Shown: positions 26,325 to 33,823 of the stretch, piece by piece
How positions within the stretch are numbered: the first letter of the stretch is position 1
Layout of the letters: each line of letters starts with the position of its first letter
Source of the DNA: Nitrospinaceae bacterium
Lineage (GTDB): Bacteria > Nitrospinota > Nitrospinia > Nitrospinales > Nitrospinaceae
DNA length: 64,000 nt
Reading direction: 5' to 3'
NCBI GenBank assembly: GCA_029261395.1
Contig: JAJDBJ010000029.1
Span: 22,686 to 86,685, forward strand
Made by a program: the position numbers and the translations under genes
Notes under the pieces: generated by a model
What the model was told of the DNA's origin: nothing
Databases searched by the model: none
The model's input: the letters and a program-made list of their open reading frames with translations, nothing else

Positions 26325-26341
26325 TTGCCGATATGCGGCAA
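26325..26341 (+). promoter_or_regulatory. Hairpin in the RNase E/G leader
   Basis: TTGCCG, a five-base loop ATATG, then CGGCAA, about 20 bases before the rne start codon and just upstream of the GAAAGG ribosome-binding site. Leader hairpins are used for RNase E autoregulation in E. coli; an equivalent role here is inference. Confidence 0.35.
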
Positions 26342-26362
26342 TAGAGAAAGGCCAAACAGAAT

Positions 26363-28618
26363 ATGTCAAAAATAACTAGAAAAATGCTGATCAACGTGGA
26401 CCAGCCGGAAGAATGCCGGGCCGTGGTGATCGAAAACGGTATGCTTGACGAGATTATTGTAGAACACTCGTCTCACGAACACGTTAAAGGCAATATTTAC
26501 CTGGGAGTCGTGACCCGGGTGGAACCTTCCATCGAAGCGGCATTTGTGGATATTGGCAGAAAAAAATATGGTTTTCTGCCCTTCAAAGATGTTTTGCCGG
26601 AATCCTACCTCCAGACGGGTGAAAGGAAAGCCAGAACCCGAATCCAGGATGTCATGGTTCGTGGGCAACGATTGTTGGTACAAGTCGTCAAGGAAAGCCG
26701 CGATGCCAAAGGCCCTTCGTTAACCAACGCCGTTACCATTCCCGGACGGTTTCTGGTGCTGATGGTTTCCAGCGATTCCAGCGGGATCTCCCGTAAAATT
26801 GAAGATGAGTCGGAGCGCAAAAAAATCAAACAACTGATGTCCGATTTGGGAGTTCCGGCCAGCATGGGTGTGATTATCCGAACCGCAGGCGTGGGCCGGA
26901 CCAAGACCGAGCTTCAAAAGGATATTCAAGCCTTGCTCAAAATCTGGGAAACGATCGAACAACAGTTCGATGATTCCAATACCAAGGCGCCCAGTCTTTT
27001 ATACGAGGGACCGGATATGGTGGTGCGTACCGTACGCGATCATTTCTCGAATGATATGACCGAAGTCCTCGTTGACAATAAAGAATCTTTTGATGCCCTG
27101 AACGAATTCATGAAGCTGGTAATGCCACGAATGCGTAACCGCATCAAGTTTCACCAGGATACCAAACCACTTTTCTCTCAGCATAATATTGAACAGCAAA
27201 TTGAAAGTATTTATCACCGCAGGGTTGAATTACCCTCCGGCGGTTCGATTGTGATCGATGTTGGAGAGGCGATGGTCTCCATCGACGTTAACTCAGGAAG
27301 AACCACCGGTGCCAGCGCATTGGAAGAAACAGCAATTAAAACCAATATGGAAGCGGCGGATGAGATTTGCCGGCAACTCCGATTGCGGGATTTAGGTGGA
27401 TTGATCGTTATCGACTTCATCGATATGTTTCAGAAAAAAAACAAAGCCTTGCTGGAAAAGCAGGTAAAACTGAGCTGTAAACGGGACAGGGCGAGAATCA
27501 ACCTTTCCAGGATCTCAAGGTTTGGCCTTCTGGAAATGTCACGGCAACGCTTAGCCCCTCCTGTTAGGGAAGGTTTTTTTTCCGATTGCCAACATTGCGG
27601 CGGAACGGGTCATGTCAAAACTGATAGCTCTGCCGCGTTGAGTGTGATCCGAAAAATTCAGGAACATTTGTCTGTAGGGAATGTGAAAGTTTTACAGGTT
27701 AAGACTTCCACGCAGGTGGCCAATTACCTTTTAAATAATAAAATGAAAAGCCTGCTCGACCTGAAAGAAAAGAGTGGCGTCGAGGTTCGATTTGAAAGCC
27801 AGCAATACCTTCCCTTTGAGAATTTCTCATTCACCGTGCTGGAACGCAAAAAGGAAGAAGATAGGGTCATCGAACAGAAATCCGGTATTCAGAGAAACTC
27901 GAGAACCGATGGCGAGGGAAGCTCGGAAGAAAATGGTGATCGTCGCGGTCGGGGTCGCAGACCCTCCGCAGGTCGGGGCCGGGATCGTCGACCGGCCTCT
28001 GCCGGGCGGGAACGTAGTGCTGAAGAGGATAGAGTCATCGAGCAAAAAACGAGCGCATTTATTGGTCCGAGACCAGAGGGAGAGGCCAGCCCTGAAGAGA
28101 GCGGTGATCAACGCGGTAGCGGTCGCAGACCTTCCACAGGTCGTAGCCGGGGTCGTAGACCTGCCTCTGCTGGACGGGGACGTAGGACAGAAGTGGATAG
28201 GGCTCTTGAACAAAAAACGAGCGCATTTATTGGTCCGAAACCGGAGGGAGAGGCCAGCCCTGAAGAGAGCGGTGATCAACGCGGTCGCGGTCGCAGACCT
28301 TCCACGGGTCGGGGGCGGGGTCGCAGACCCGGCGGTCGACCGGGAACTAGAAGGCCTGCACGCTCACCCAGGAGCAGGGCAGACTCATCGCGCACGAGAG
28401 AAGGTGCCTCAACAGCAACAGAAAATAAATCGAGTGACGCTCAATTGCCAAGAGAAAACAGCTCCCCGGCTAAGGAATCTTCAAGCTCGCCTCCGCCCAA
28501 GGTTACTCCGGAGAGGGAATCGAATGAAGATCGACAGCCCATGGAGAACGTATCCCGATTGCATGAAGTGGTCATAAAAAATCGACCTCCTTTTGATTCC
28601 GGTCCCAATCGGAAGTGA
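26363..28618 (+). CDS. rne: Ribonuclease E/G family endoribonuclease with RG-rich repeat tail
   Basis: Single-strand-specific endonuclease for mRNA decay and rRNA processing. The S1 domain is at about residues 37-120 (GNIYLGVVTRVEPSIEAAFVDIG). The catalytic domain has the Mg-binding Asp pair in VSIDVNSGR and LIVIDFIDM, and the zinc-link CQHCGGTGH near residue 410. After about residue 495 the protein becomes low complexity: three 56-residue repeats rich in Arg, Gly, Glu and Ser, then a basic Arg/Pro/Ser region ending in a short conserved-looking VVIKNRPPFD. The total of 751 residues is longer than RNase G. The tail is probably disordered and binds RNA or partner proteins. Transcribed divergently from pgk. 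Confidence 0.95.
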   Translation: MSKITRKMLINVDQPEECRAVVIENGMLDEIIVEHSSHEHVKGNIYLGVVTRVEPSIEAAFVDIGRKKYGFLPFKDVLPESYLQTGERKARTRIQDVMVRGQRLLVQVVKESRDAKGPSLTNAVTIPGRFLVLMVSSDSSGISRKIEDESERKKIKQLMSDLGVPASMGVIIRTAGVGRTKTELQKDIQALLKIWETIEQQFDDSNTKAPSLLYEGPDMVVRTVRDHFSNDMTEVLVDNKESFDALNEFMKLVMPRMRNRIKFHQDTKPLFSQHNIEQQIESIYHRRVELPSGGSIVIDVGEAMVSIDVNSGRTTGASALEETAIKTNMEAADEICRQLRLRDLGGLIVIDFIDMFQKKNKALLEKQVKLSCKRDRARINLSRISRFGLLEMSRQRLAPPVREGFFSDCQHCGGTGHVKTDSSAALSVIRKIQEHLSVGNVKVLQVKTSTQVANYLLNNKMKSLLDLKEKSGVEVRFESQQYLPFENFSFTVLERKKEEDRVIEQKSGIQRNSRTDGEGSSEENGDRRGRGRRPSAGRGRDRRPASAGRERSAEEDRVIEQKTSAFIGPRPEGEASPEESGDQRGSGRRPSTGRSRGRRPASAGRGRRTEVDRALEQKTSAFIGPKPEGEASPEESGDQRGRGRRPSTGRGRGRRPGGRPGTRRPARSPRSRADSSRTREGASTATENKSSDAQLPRENSSPAKESSSSPPPKVTPERESNEDRQPMENVSRLHEVVIKNRPPFDSGPNRK
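27860..28335 (+). repeat. Three tandem 168-bp (56-codon) repeats within rne
   Basis: Copies begin at 27860, 28028 and 28196, exactly 168 bases apart. Copies 2 and 3 are nearly identical, sharing the EQKTSAFIGP and EGEASPEESGDQRG peptides, while copy 1 has diverged. The third is cut short and runs into a GRGRRPGGRPG stretch. The in-frame period shows expansion by duplication within the coding region. Confidence 0.93.
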
Positions 28619-28650
28619 TGGATCAGCAAAATTAAACGATTTTTGAAGGA

Positions 28651-29412
28651 TCAGGCGTTGGGTTTTAGGGAGGAGGGGGCGGACCGGGCACATCGAAAAC
28701 CCGTGTCCCACGACCTCATTTGAGGAGGCGCAAAGTTCCGGTAAGGAAGCAGTGCGAATTCTTTCAGAAACCCGTGCTCTCTTTTATTGATGGCGCCGCC
28801 CCGGATCACTTTGTATTTTTCCCCAAAGTTGGGATCTTTGAAAGTGGAGCCTGGATAAGGTTGATACCAGCTTGCGGTCCACTCGGATACATTGCCGTTT
28901 AAATCGTAAACTCCAAGCTCACTTAAGTCCCGGGGGTGTTTGGCTGACGGTTGCACGGATTTCCCGAAATTGGCGTTTTCCCGTTTGAATTCATTTCCCC
29001 AGACGTACAGGTTTCCCTTCAGACCTCGCGCGGCCTTTTCCCACTCGGGTTCCGTGGGTAATCGTTTCCCCACCCATAAGCAATAAGCGTCCGCTTCAAA
29101 CCAGGAAATGCCTTGCACCGGATGGGCGAGACGGCCTTCAGTATACCGGGCCTGAGGTTTGAATCGTAAAAACTCCCCATAACTGACCTCATGGATATCC
29201 ATATAAAACGCGTCCAAAGTGATTTCATGCTGAGGTTGGGCGTTCTTGCTGGAAGTGCGGTCTGAAACGAATGAAGGAATTTCTTCAACAGGATTCAAGC
29301 CTATAATAAAGGGGCCGGCAGGAATCAAAACCATATCTGATTCCGGTTCGATGGGTTCGCCGCAGGCCGCCAGGGAACAAACCACCAGAAACAAGAGAAT
29401 CAGCCGTTTCAA
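28651..29412 (-). CDS. FGE/SUMF1-fold lipoprotein without FGE catalytic cysteines
   Basis: A 253-residue lipoprotein: starting at the TTG at 29412, the signal reads LKRLILLFLVVCSLAACGEP with a lipobox Cys at about residue 17. The FGE-sulfatase fold follows (MVLIPAGPFIIGLNPVEE, DAFYMDIHEVSYGEFL, VQGISWFEADAYC, LPTEPEWEKAARG, YDLNGNVSEW, VIRGGAINK, DTGFRCA). The FGE Cys pair is missing (LPYRNFAPP at the expected place). The TTG overlaps the stop of the preceding HmuY-like gene as TTGA, the coupled-start arrangement, and a longer frame to 29535 would destroy the lipoprotein signal. It resembles the secreted paralogue at 22365-23126. Confidence 0.82.
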   Translation of the reverse strand: MKRLILLFLVVCSLAACGEPIEPESDMVLIPAGPFIIGLNPVEEIPSFVSDRTSSKNAQPQHEITLDAFYMDIHEVSYGEFLRFKPQARYTEGRLAHPVQGISWFEADAYCLWVGKRLPTEPEWEKAARGLKGNLYVWGNEFKRENANFGKSVQPSAKHPRDLSELGVYDLNGNVSEWTASWYQPYPGSTFKDPNFGEKYKVIRGGAINKREHGFLKEFALLPYRNFAPPQMRSWDTGFRCARSAPSSLKPNA

Positions 29413-30125
29413 GGGGCCGCCTGAGCTGTTTGCTTTAGGGTGGCAGGGGGTGGTTCGAGGACAGGAAAATTTTGCTCGCCGGGAGGAATGTGTTGATATT
29501 CCACCGTCAGGCATGCGGCTTCGTCCCGTGAGCACATCGAAGTCTTACAGTCGTCTTCCGCTCGTTGGCAGTAGTAGTTCAAGATTCTCAGCTTCAGCAG
29601 ACCGTCCCCGGTTTGAACGATGTAAACGTTTCTTTTTGATTCGATGTTGTGGGTTCGGGTGCGATAGAGATACCAGTCAATGATGGAGGGATTGTTGACA
29701 TTCCCCCAGGAGCGGGTATCCGGCACGAAGGTGACTTCGGGAACCTGAGTCACCGAGTTGAATTCCACCGGTCCCAGATTGGCGATGGAAACTTTGCCCT
29801 GAGGGTTGGTGACTCCGCCGTTGGAAATGATTTTAGTACGCTGGAAGCCCAGATCCCAATCCTGCTCGGTCAACAAGGTTCGTTCCTTTTCGGGATCGGT
29901 GATTTGGAAGGTTTTTCGGCTTGAGAAGTCCACCAACGTCCATTTTTCCTTGGACTGAGCACTTACTTTCAGCACGGGGTTATTGGTTTCGAATAGCTTG
30001 TGACGCACGGGAGGAAGAGCCTGGTTCCCGAAATCATCCACATTGTCCCCCATGTAATTCATGGTGACATTCATAAACAGGGTTGCCCCGAGCAACATGG
30101 CGAAGATTTTAAGAGTGCTGTTCAT
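29409..30125 (-). CDS. HmuY-like secreted protein
   Basis: A 238-residue protein with an N-terminal signal or anchor (about residues 5-22). The region WTLVDFSSRKTF, then DWDLGFQRTKIISNGGVTNPQG and later VYIVQTGDGLLKLRILNYY, matches the layout of the HmuY-type domain, named for heme-binding proteins but present in many proteins of unknown ligand. The C-terminal part holds four closely spaced Cys (YCQRAEDDCKTSMCSRDEAAC), suggesting disulfides. It is coupled through TTGA to a lipoprotein with an FGE fold, and the two probably act together at the cell surface. The assignment is by motif resemblance; heme binding is not shown. Confidence 0.7.
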   Translation of the reverse strand: MNSTLKIFAMLLGATLFMNVTMNYMGDNVDDFGNQALPPVRHKLFETNNPVLKVSAQSKEKWTLVDFSSRKTFQITDPEKERTLLTEQDWDLGFQRTKIISNGGVTNPQGKVSIANLGPVEFNSVTQVPEVTFVPDTRSWGNVNNPSIIDWYLYRTRTHNIESKRNVYIVQTGDGLLKLRILNYYCQRAEDDCKTSMCSRDEAACLTVEYQHIPPGEQNFPVLEPPPATLKQTAQAAP

Positions 30126-30228
30126 GGTAGTATTCTATCAAAGGTATCATCGGTTTATGAAATTTTCATGTTCTTAAAGATTTTAAAATCAGCGGTCTTC
30201 AAGATCTCTCAGACGGGGAAGTTTAACC

Positions 30229-30257
30229 TTTTCTCCATTGCCGTGGTTGGATATAAT
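30229..30257 (+). promoter_or_regulatory. Possible promoter for the 208-residue unknown gene
   Basis: A perfect TATAAT at 30252-30257 with a poor -35 (TTTTCT at 30229-30234) spaced 17 bases. It lies in the gap between the divergent HmuY-like gene and the 30301 gene. Confidence 0.3.
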
Positions 30258-30300
30258 GCTGAAGTAACATCTTGTTTATAAATGAAATTATAGGCTTTTA

Positions 30301-30927
30301 ATGACTCAGGATCGTAACTTTGCATTCAAAAAAGCCCAAGTCGAAGGCTTTGTAAAGAAGGAGTTTCAGCGTTATTTCGGCAAGGGCGGTCGGATTTCCA
30401 TTCGAAAACGCCAGCGGTTCATGGAGCGTGTTACCCAAAAGGTGGGGAAAAAATTTGGCAAAGATGTCCTGTGTCTGATTGATTTTACCAAGCAGGGATT
30501 TGTGTCTTTGGTGTCTCCCCCCCGTACGGAATCGACTGATAAAGGGAAACTGTTCAATTCGTTTACCCATCCTCAGGTGACCTATACCTCTCACTGCGTG
30601 GAGCGTTTCAGTCAGCGGACCCAGACGATGGATAACTGCATTATTACCCTCGATTCCTATCTTGACGAAGCCTTATTGACCTATGGCCTGCATGAGGGAT
30701 ATCTGGTATCCTCTCAAGGGTTGTTTGCTTATGTGATTGAAGATGACCGTCTAGTTATTAAAACGTATCTCAATTTTGAACTTTTGTCGGATGACCAGAT
30801 TCGCAAGTTTTACACGCATGACATGGCCACTTTTCTGACGCCGGATATGATTTCAGAAGAGATTGATGCCAGTGACATTGTTTTAATGGATGAACTGCCT
30901 TCCGAGGACCCGGATGAACGGGCGTGA
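30301..30927 (+). CDS. Conserved hypothetical protein, 208 residues
   Basis: I do not recognise this soluble protein. The N-terminal third is basic (KKAQVEGFVKKEF, RISIRKRQRFMERV), the middle contains YTSHCVERFSQRTQTMDNC, and the C-terminus is acidic (about residues 190-208). No signal peptide or transmembrane segment is seen. The start is the first ATG at 30301. It lies upstream of ftsE with a 65-base gap and could be part of the same transcription unit. A nucleic-acid-associated role is conceivable from the basic N-terminus, but nothing specific supports it. Confidence 0.72.
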   Translation: MTQDRNFAFKKAQVEGFVKKEFQRYFGKGGRISIRKRQRFMERVTQKVGKKFGKDVLCLIDFTKQGFVSLVSPPRTESTDKGKLFNSFTHPQVTYTSHCVERFSQRTQTMDNCIITLDSYLDEALLTYGLHEGYLVSSQGLFAYVIEDDRLVIKTYLNFELLSDDQIRKFYTHDMATFLTPDMISEEIDASDIVLMDELPSEDPDERA

Positions 30928-30992
30928 TGGCGGCGGTTTTCTCGAATATTTGATTTGATCCATTCACCGATTTCCTCATTTTCTGGATTGCA

Positions 30993-31658
30993 ATGATCCA
31001 GCTATACAACGTTTACAAATCCTACAATAACACTCCGGCTTTGGTGGATATTTCCTTCATTATCAAAAAGGGAGCTTTCGTCTTCGTCACCGGTCCCAGT
31101 GGAGCAGGAAAATCCACACTACTGAAATTATTGTACCGCTGGGAAAGTTACGACAAGGGTCAGGTGCTGGTTAACGGGATCAATGTCGGCAAACTCAATT
31201 TCAGCAAACTCTGGCAATTGCGACGCCATATTGGAGTCGTGTTTCAGGATTACAAACTGCTCCCAGGAAAAACTATCCTCGAAAATGTGGCCTTCGCCCT
31301 GGAAATTGTCGGCGCCGAAAAAAAAACCATCCGCTATAAAGCCTGGGAAGCTCTCAAGAATGTAGGGCTCTCGCACAGAAAAGATGCCTACCCCATGGAA
31401 CTTTCAGGAGGCGAGCAGCAACGGGTGGCGATCGCCCGGGCATTGGTCAACAACCCTAAAATATTGCTGGCAGACGAACCCACGGGGAATCTGGACCCGG
31501 ATATGGCCAGCGAAATTCTACACTTGTTTGAAAAGGCTAATGCCGACGGCACCACGGTGGTTTTTGCGACCCACAGTCAGAATGTTTTACGCGAAGGCAA
31601 CCATGCGGTGATCGCATTGAAGCGCGGTAAAATTGCAGACACACGGATTGTGGCCTGA
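30993..31658 (+). CDS. ftsE: Cell division ATP-binding protein FtsE
   Basis: ABC ATPase that with FtsX forms the FtsEX complex, which controls septal peptidoglycan hydrolysis. Walker A GPSGAGKST is at residues 34-42, the ABC signature LSGGEQQRVAIARAL and Walker B ILLADEPTGNLDP follow, and the H-loop is in VVFATHS. The length of 221 residues is standard. It is eight bases ahead of ftsX, and the M23 protein after ftsX is the likely periplasmic effector. Confidence 0.97.
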   Translation: MIQLYNVYKSYNNTPALVDISFIIKKGAFVFVTGPSGAGKSTLLKLLYRWESYDKGQVLVNGINVGKLNFSKLWQLRRHIGVVFQDYKLLPGKTILENVAFALEIVGAEKKTIRYKAWEALKNVGLSHRKDAYPMELSGGEQQRVAIARALVNNPKILLADEPTGNLDPDMASEILHLFEKANADGTTVVFATHSQNVLREGNHAVIALKRGKIADTRIVA

Positions 31659-31666
31659 TTGCGAAG

Positions 31667-32560
31667 ATGAATATTCTTAAAACAACCCTCAGCAACATCA
31701 AATCCAACAAGCAATTATTTTTTGCTTCCGTGGGCACCATCACTACCGCTCTTTCAATCCTGGGGCTTTTTCTGTTCGTTTACATCAATCTCAATTCCGT
31801 ACTTTCCTTTTGGAACGATCAGGTTCAGTTGATTGTCTATCTGGACGACGAGATTTCCAGCGATGAGAAAAAACAGTTGGAGAAACTGTTTTCTTCTAGT
31901 TCAGAAGTCGACTCGTTTAGGTTTGTTTCCCGAGAACAAGCCTGGGAAAAGTTTCAATTGATGTTCTCCGAAAAATCCTCCTTTCTCAAGGGAATGGGAT
32001 TCAATCCTTTACCCGCATCCTACAATCTTAAGATCAAGCCGTTACCCGAAAGATTGAAAAGTATTCAGTCGTTGGCGGAGAAGCTGAGTCAGGAAGGCGG
32101 GGTGGAATCGGTGGAGTACGGGGAAGAGTGGATCAATCGTTTTGAAACCTTCATGATTTTAATGAGGGTTTTTCTTTTGGCGTTGGGTGCGTTGCTGTGC
32201 CTAGGTGCGGTTCTTATTATTGCCAATACCGTCAAACTGTCCGTTTTATCTAGAAAAAATGAAATAGAGCTGATGCTATTGACGGGAGCGACCCCCGGGT
32301 TTATTAAATTCCCGTTTTTTCTTGAGGGGATTTTTCATGGAATACTGGGTGCCCTCATTTCACTCAGTCTGATGAAGGGCGTTCATCTATACCTGGTGAG
32401 TCGGTTTCAAGGCTCCATCGAAACCTTTGGCCGAGGCATGGATTTTCAGTTCATTCCGATGTCTTTTGTAATGGTCATCATGCTCACCAGTCTTCTGATG
32501 GGTTGGTTGGGAAGCTATTTATCCCTTCAACAGTTTTTAGGGGCCTATAAAAAATTATGA
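31667..32560 (+). CDS. ftsX: Cell division protein FtsX
   Basis: Permease-like partner of FtsE that conveys ATP hydrolysis to a periplasmic hydrolase activator. The 297-residue protein has the FtsX layout: a first helix at about 20-42, a periplasmic domain to about 160, then three helices (about 165-190, 215-240 and 262-288). The cytoplasmic ANTVKLSVLSRKNEIELMLLTGA segment is typical. It ends overlapping the next gene by four bases (ATGA), indicating translational coupling of the three-gene set. Confidence 0.93.
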   Translation: MNILKTTLSNIKSNKQLFFASVGTITTALSILGLFLFVYINLNSVLSFWNDQVQLIVYLDDEISSDEKKQLEKLFSSSSEVDSFRFVSREQAWEKFQLMFSEKSSFLKGMGFNPLPASYNLKIKPLPERLKSIQSLAEKLSQEGGVESVEYGEEWINRFETFMILMRVFLLALGALLCLGAVLIIANTVKLSVLSRKNEIELMLLTGATPGFIKFPFFLEGIFHGILGALISLSLMKGVHLYLVSRFQGSIETFGRGMDFQFIPMSFVMVIMLTSLLMGWLGSYLSLQQFLGAYKKL

Positions 32561-33744
32561 CTTGTTCAAGGATATTGATTCTTTTTCTGATAATTGTTTT
32601 CAACTGGGCAAGTCCGGTCTATTCGAAGGACCCTTCAGAAAAGGAAATTGAGAAATTAATAAAGGATGAAAAGTCGGAACTTAAAAGCCTGAAGAAAAAA
32701 ATCAAAAAGCAGGCCCATGAAATTTCCACCATGGGTAAAAAAGAATCTAAAATTCTCAAGACTCTGGAAACCCTGGACAACAAGAAAAAAGTTCGGGAGC
32801 GAGAGCTGGAGATTTATCGGTGGAACATCAAGATCAATAAAAACCAATTGGCCAAGCTTACTCAAAAAATTAAAATCACAGAAAGACAATTGGGCCGCCA
32901 AAAAATCATGCTCGGCAAACGCCTTCGGGCTTTGTACAAGGAAGGAAAAATGTTTCCGATCAAGGTCCTTTTTTCCGCGGAGGATTACAGCGATCTGGTC
33001 CAAAAGATGAAATACATGGAACTGCTCATGTCCCATGATTCCCGGATTTTTGATAGCTATCAAAAACGATGGGAACAATCGAAAGAAGAGGCGAGAAAAT
33101 TATCAGAAGCCAAAGTAAAATTGATTCAATTTGAGACTGCCGCACTCCAGAAGAAAAATGAAATTGAAAAAGAGAAGGGGAATAAATCCAAATTTTTAAA
33201 GACGATCAAAAACAAGAAGATTTATTTTATTCAAACACGAAAGGAATTGTTGAAGGCCTCTGAAAATCTTAACGGTTTGATCGCCAAGCTGGAACAGAAA
33301 AAGATTGCCGGCGAAGAGCTGAGTTTTGTGGACAAAAAGGGGCGTCTGTATTTCCCTGTGAACGGAAAAATTCTCAATCGATTCGGTCGGGTTCGCGATA
33401 AGCGTTTTCAATCCTATATCATTAATAACGGATTGAATCTGAAAGTCAAAAAAGGCACAGAAGTGCATCCCATTTTCCAGGGCACCGTTTTGTTTGCCGA
33501 CTCCCTGGAAGGCTACGGCAACTTGATTATTCTGGGCCATGGCGGCAAGTATCACTCTCTCTACGGCCATTTGGATAAGATATTGGTTCAGACCGGAGAT
33601 TACGTTTACGAGAAGCAAGCCATTGGATTATCCGGGGATAGCGGCTCGCTGGTCGGGGAAACCTTGTACCTGGAGCTTCGCCATGCGGGTAAACCGATTG
33701 ATCCGATACCCTGGTTGCAGGCGACTAAAAGAAAGCGAAAGTAA
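32557..33744 (+). CDS. EnvC-like murein hydrolase activator (degenerate LytM/M23 domain)
   Basis: A 395-residue secreted protein: signal peptide at about 1-22, a long charged coiled coil (about 25-245), and a C-terminal LytM fold (about 285-390, with GYGNLIILGHGGKYHSLYGHLDKI and GDYVYEKQAIGLSGDSG). Active M23 peptidases have an HxH motif near the end (usually GxHLHFE); here the equivalent is GETLYLELRHAG, so zinc ligands are lost. That matches EnvC, an inactive LytM protein that activates amidases under FtsEX control. Its position directly after ftsX, with overlapping ends, fits this role. Confidence 0.9.
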   Translation: MTCSRILILFLIIVFNWASPVYSKDPSEKEIEKLIKDEKSELKSLKKKIKKQAHEISTMGKKESKILKTLETLDNKKKVRERELEIYRWNIKINKNQLAKLTQKIKITERQLGRQKIMLGKRLRALYKEGKMFPIKVLFSAEDYSDLVQKMKYMELLMSHDSRIFDSYQKRWEQSKEEARKLSEAKVKLIQFETAALQKKNEIEKEKGNKSKFLKTIKNKKIYFIQTRKELLKASENLNGLIAKLEQKKIAGEELSFVDKKGRLYFPVNGKILNRFGRVRDKRFQSYIINNGLNLKVKKGTEVHPIFQGTVLFADSLEGYGNLIILGHGGKYHSLYGHLDKILVQTGDYVYEKQAIGLSGDSGSLVGETLYLELRHAGKPIDPIPWLQATKRKRK

Positions 33745-33823
33745 ATCATAAAACCCGGATAAAACTGGGGTATAATTGTTGATAACAAACACCTTTTGAA
33801 TTCTTTTTGATTGGAGAAATACC

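Noticed and set aside
27774..28577. A 267-residue frame in a second reading frame of rne and a 150-residue minus-strand frame (27827-28279)
   Set aside because: Both are by-products of the stop-poor, RG-rich tandem repeats; the rne frame is continuous with the enzyme.
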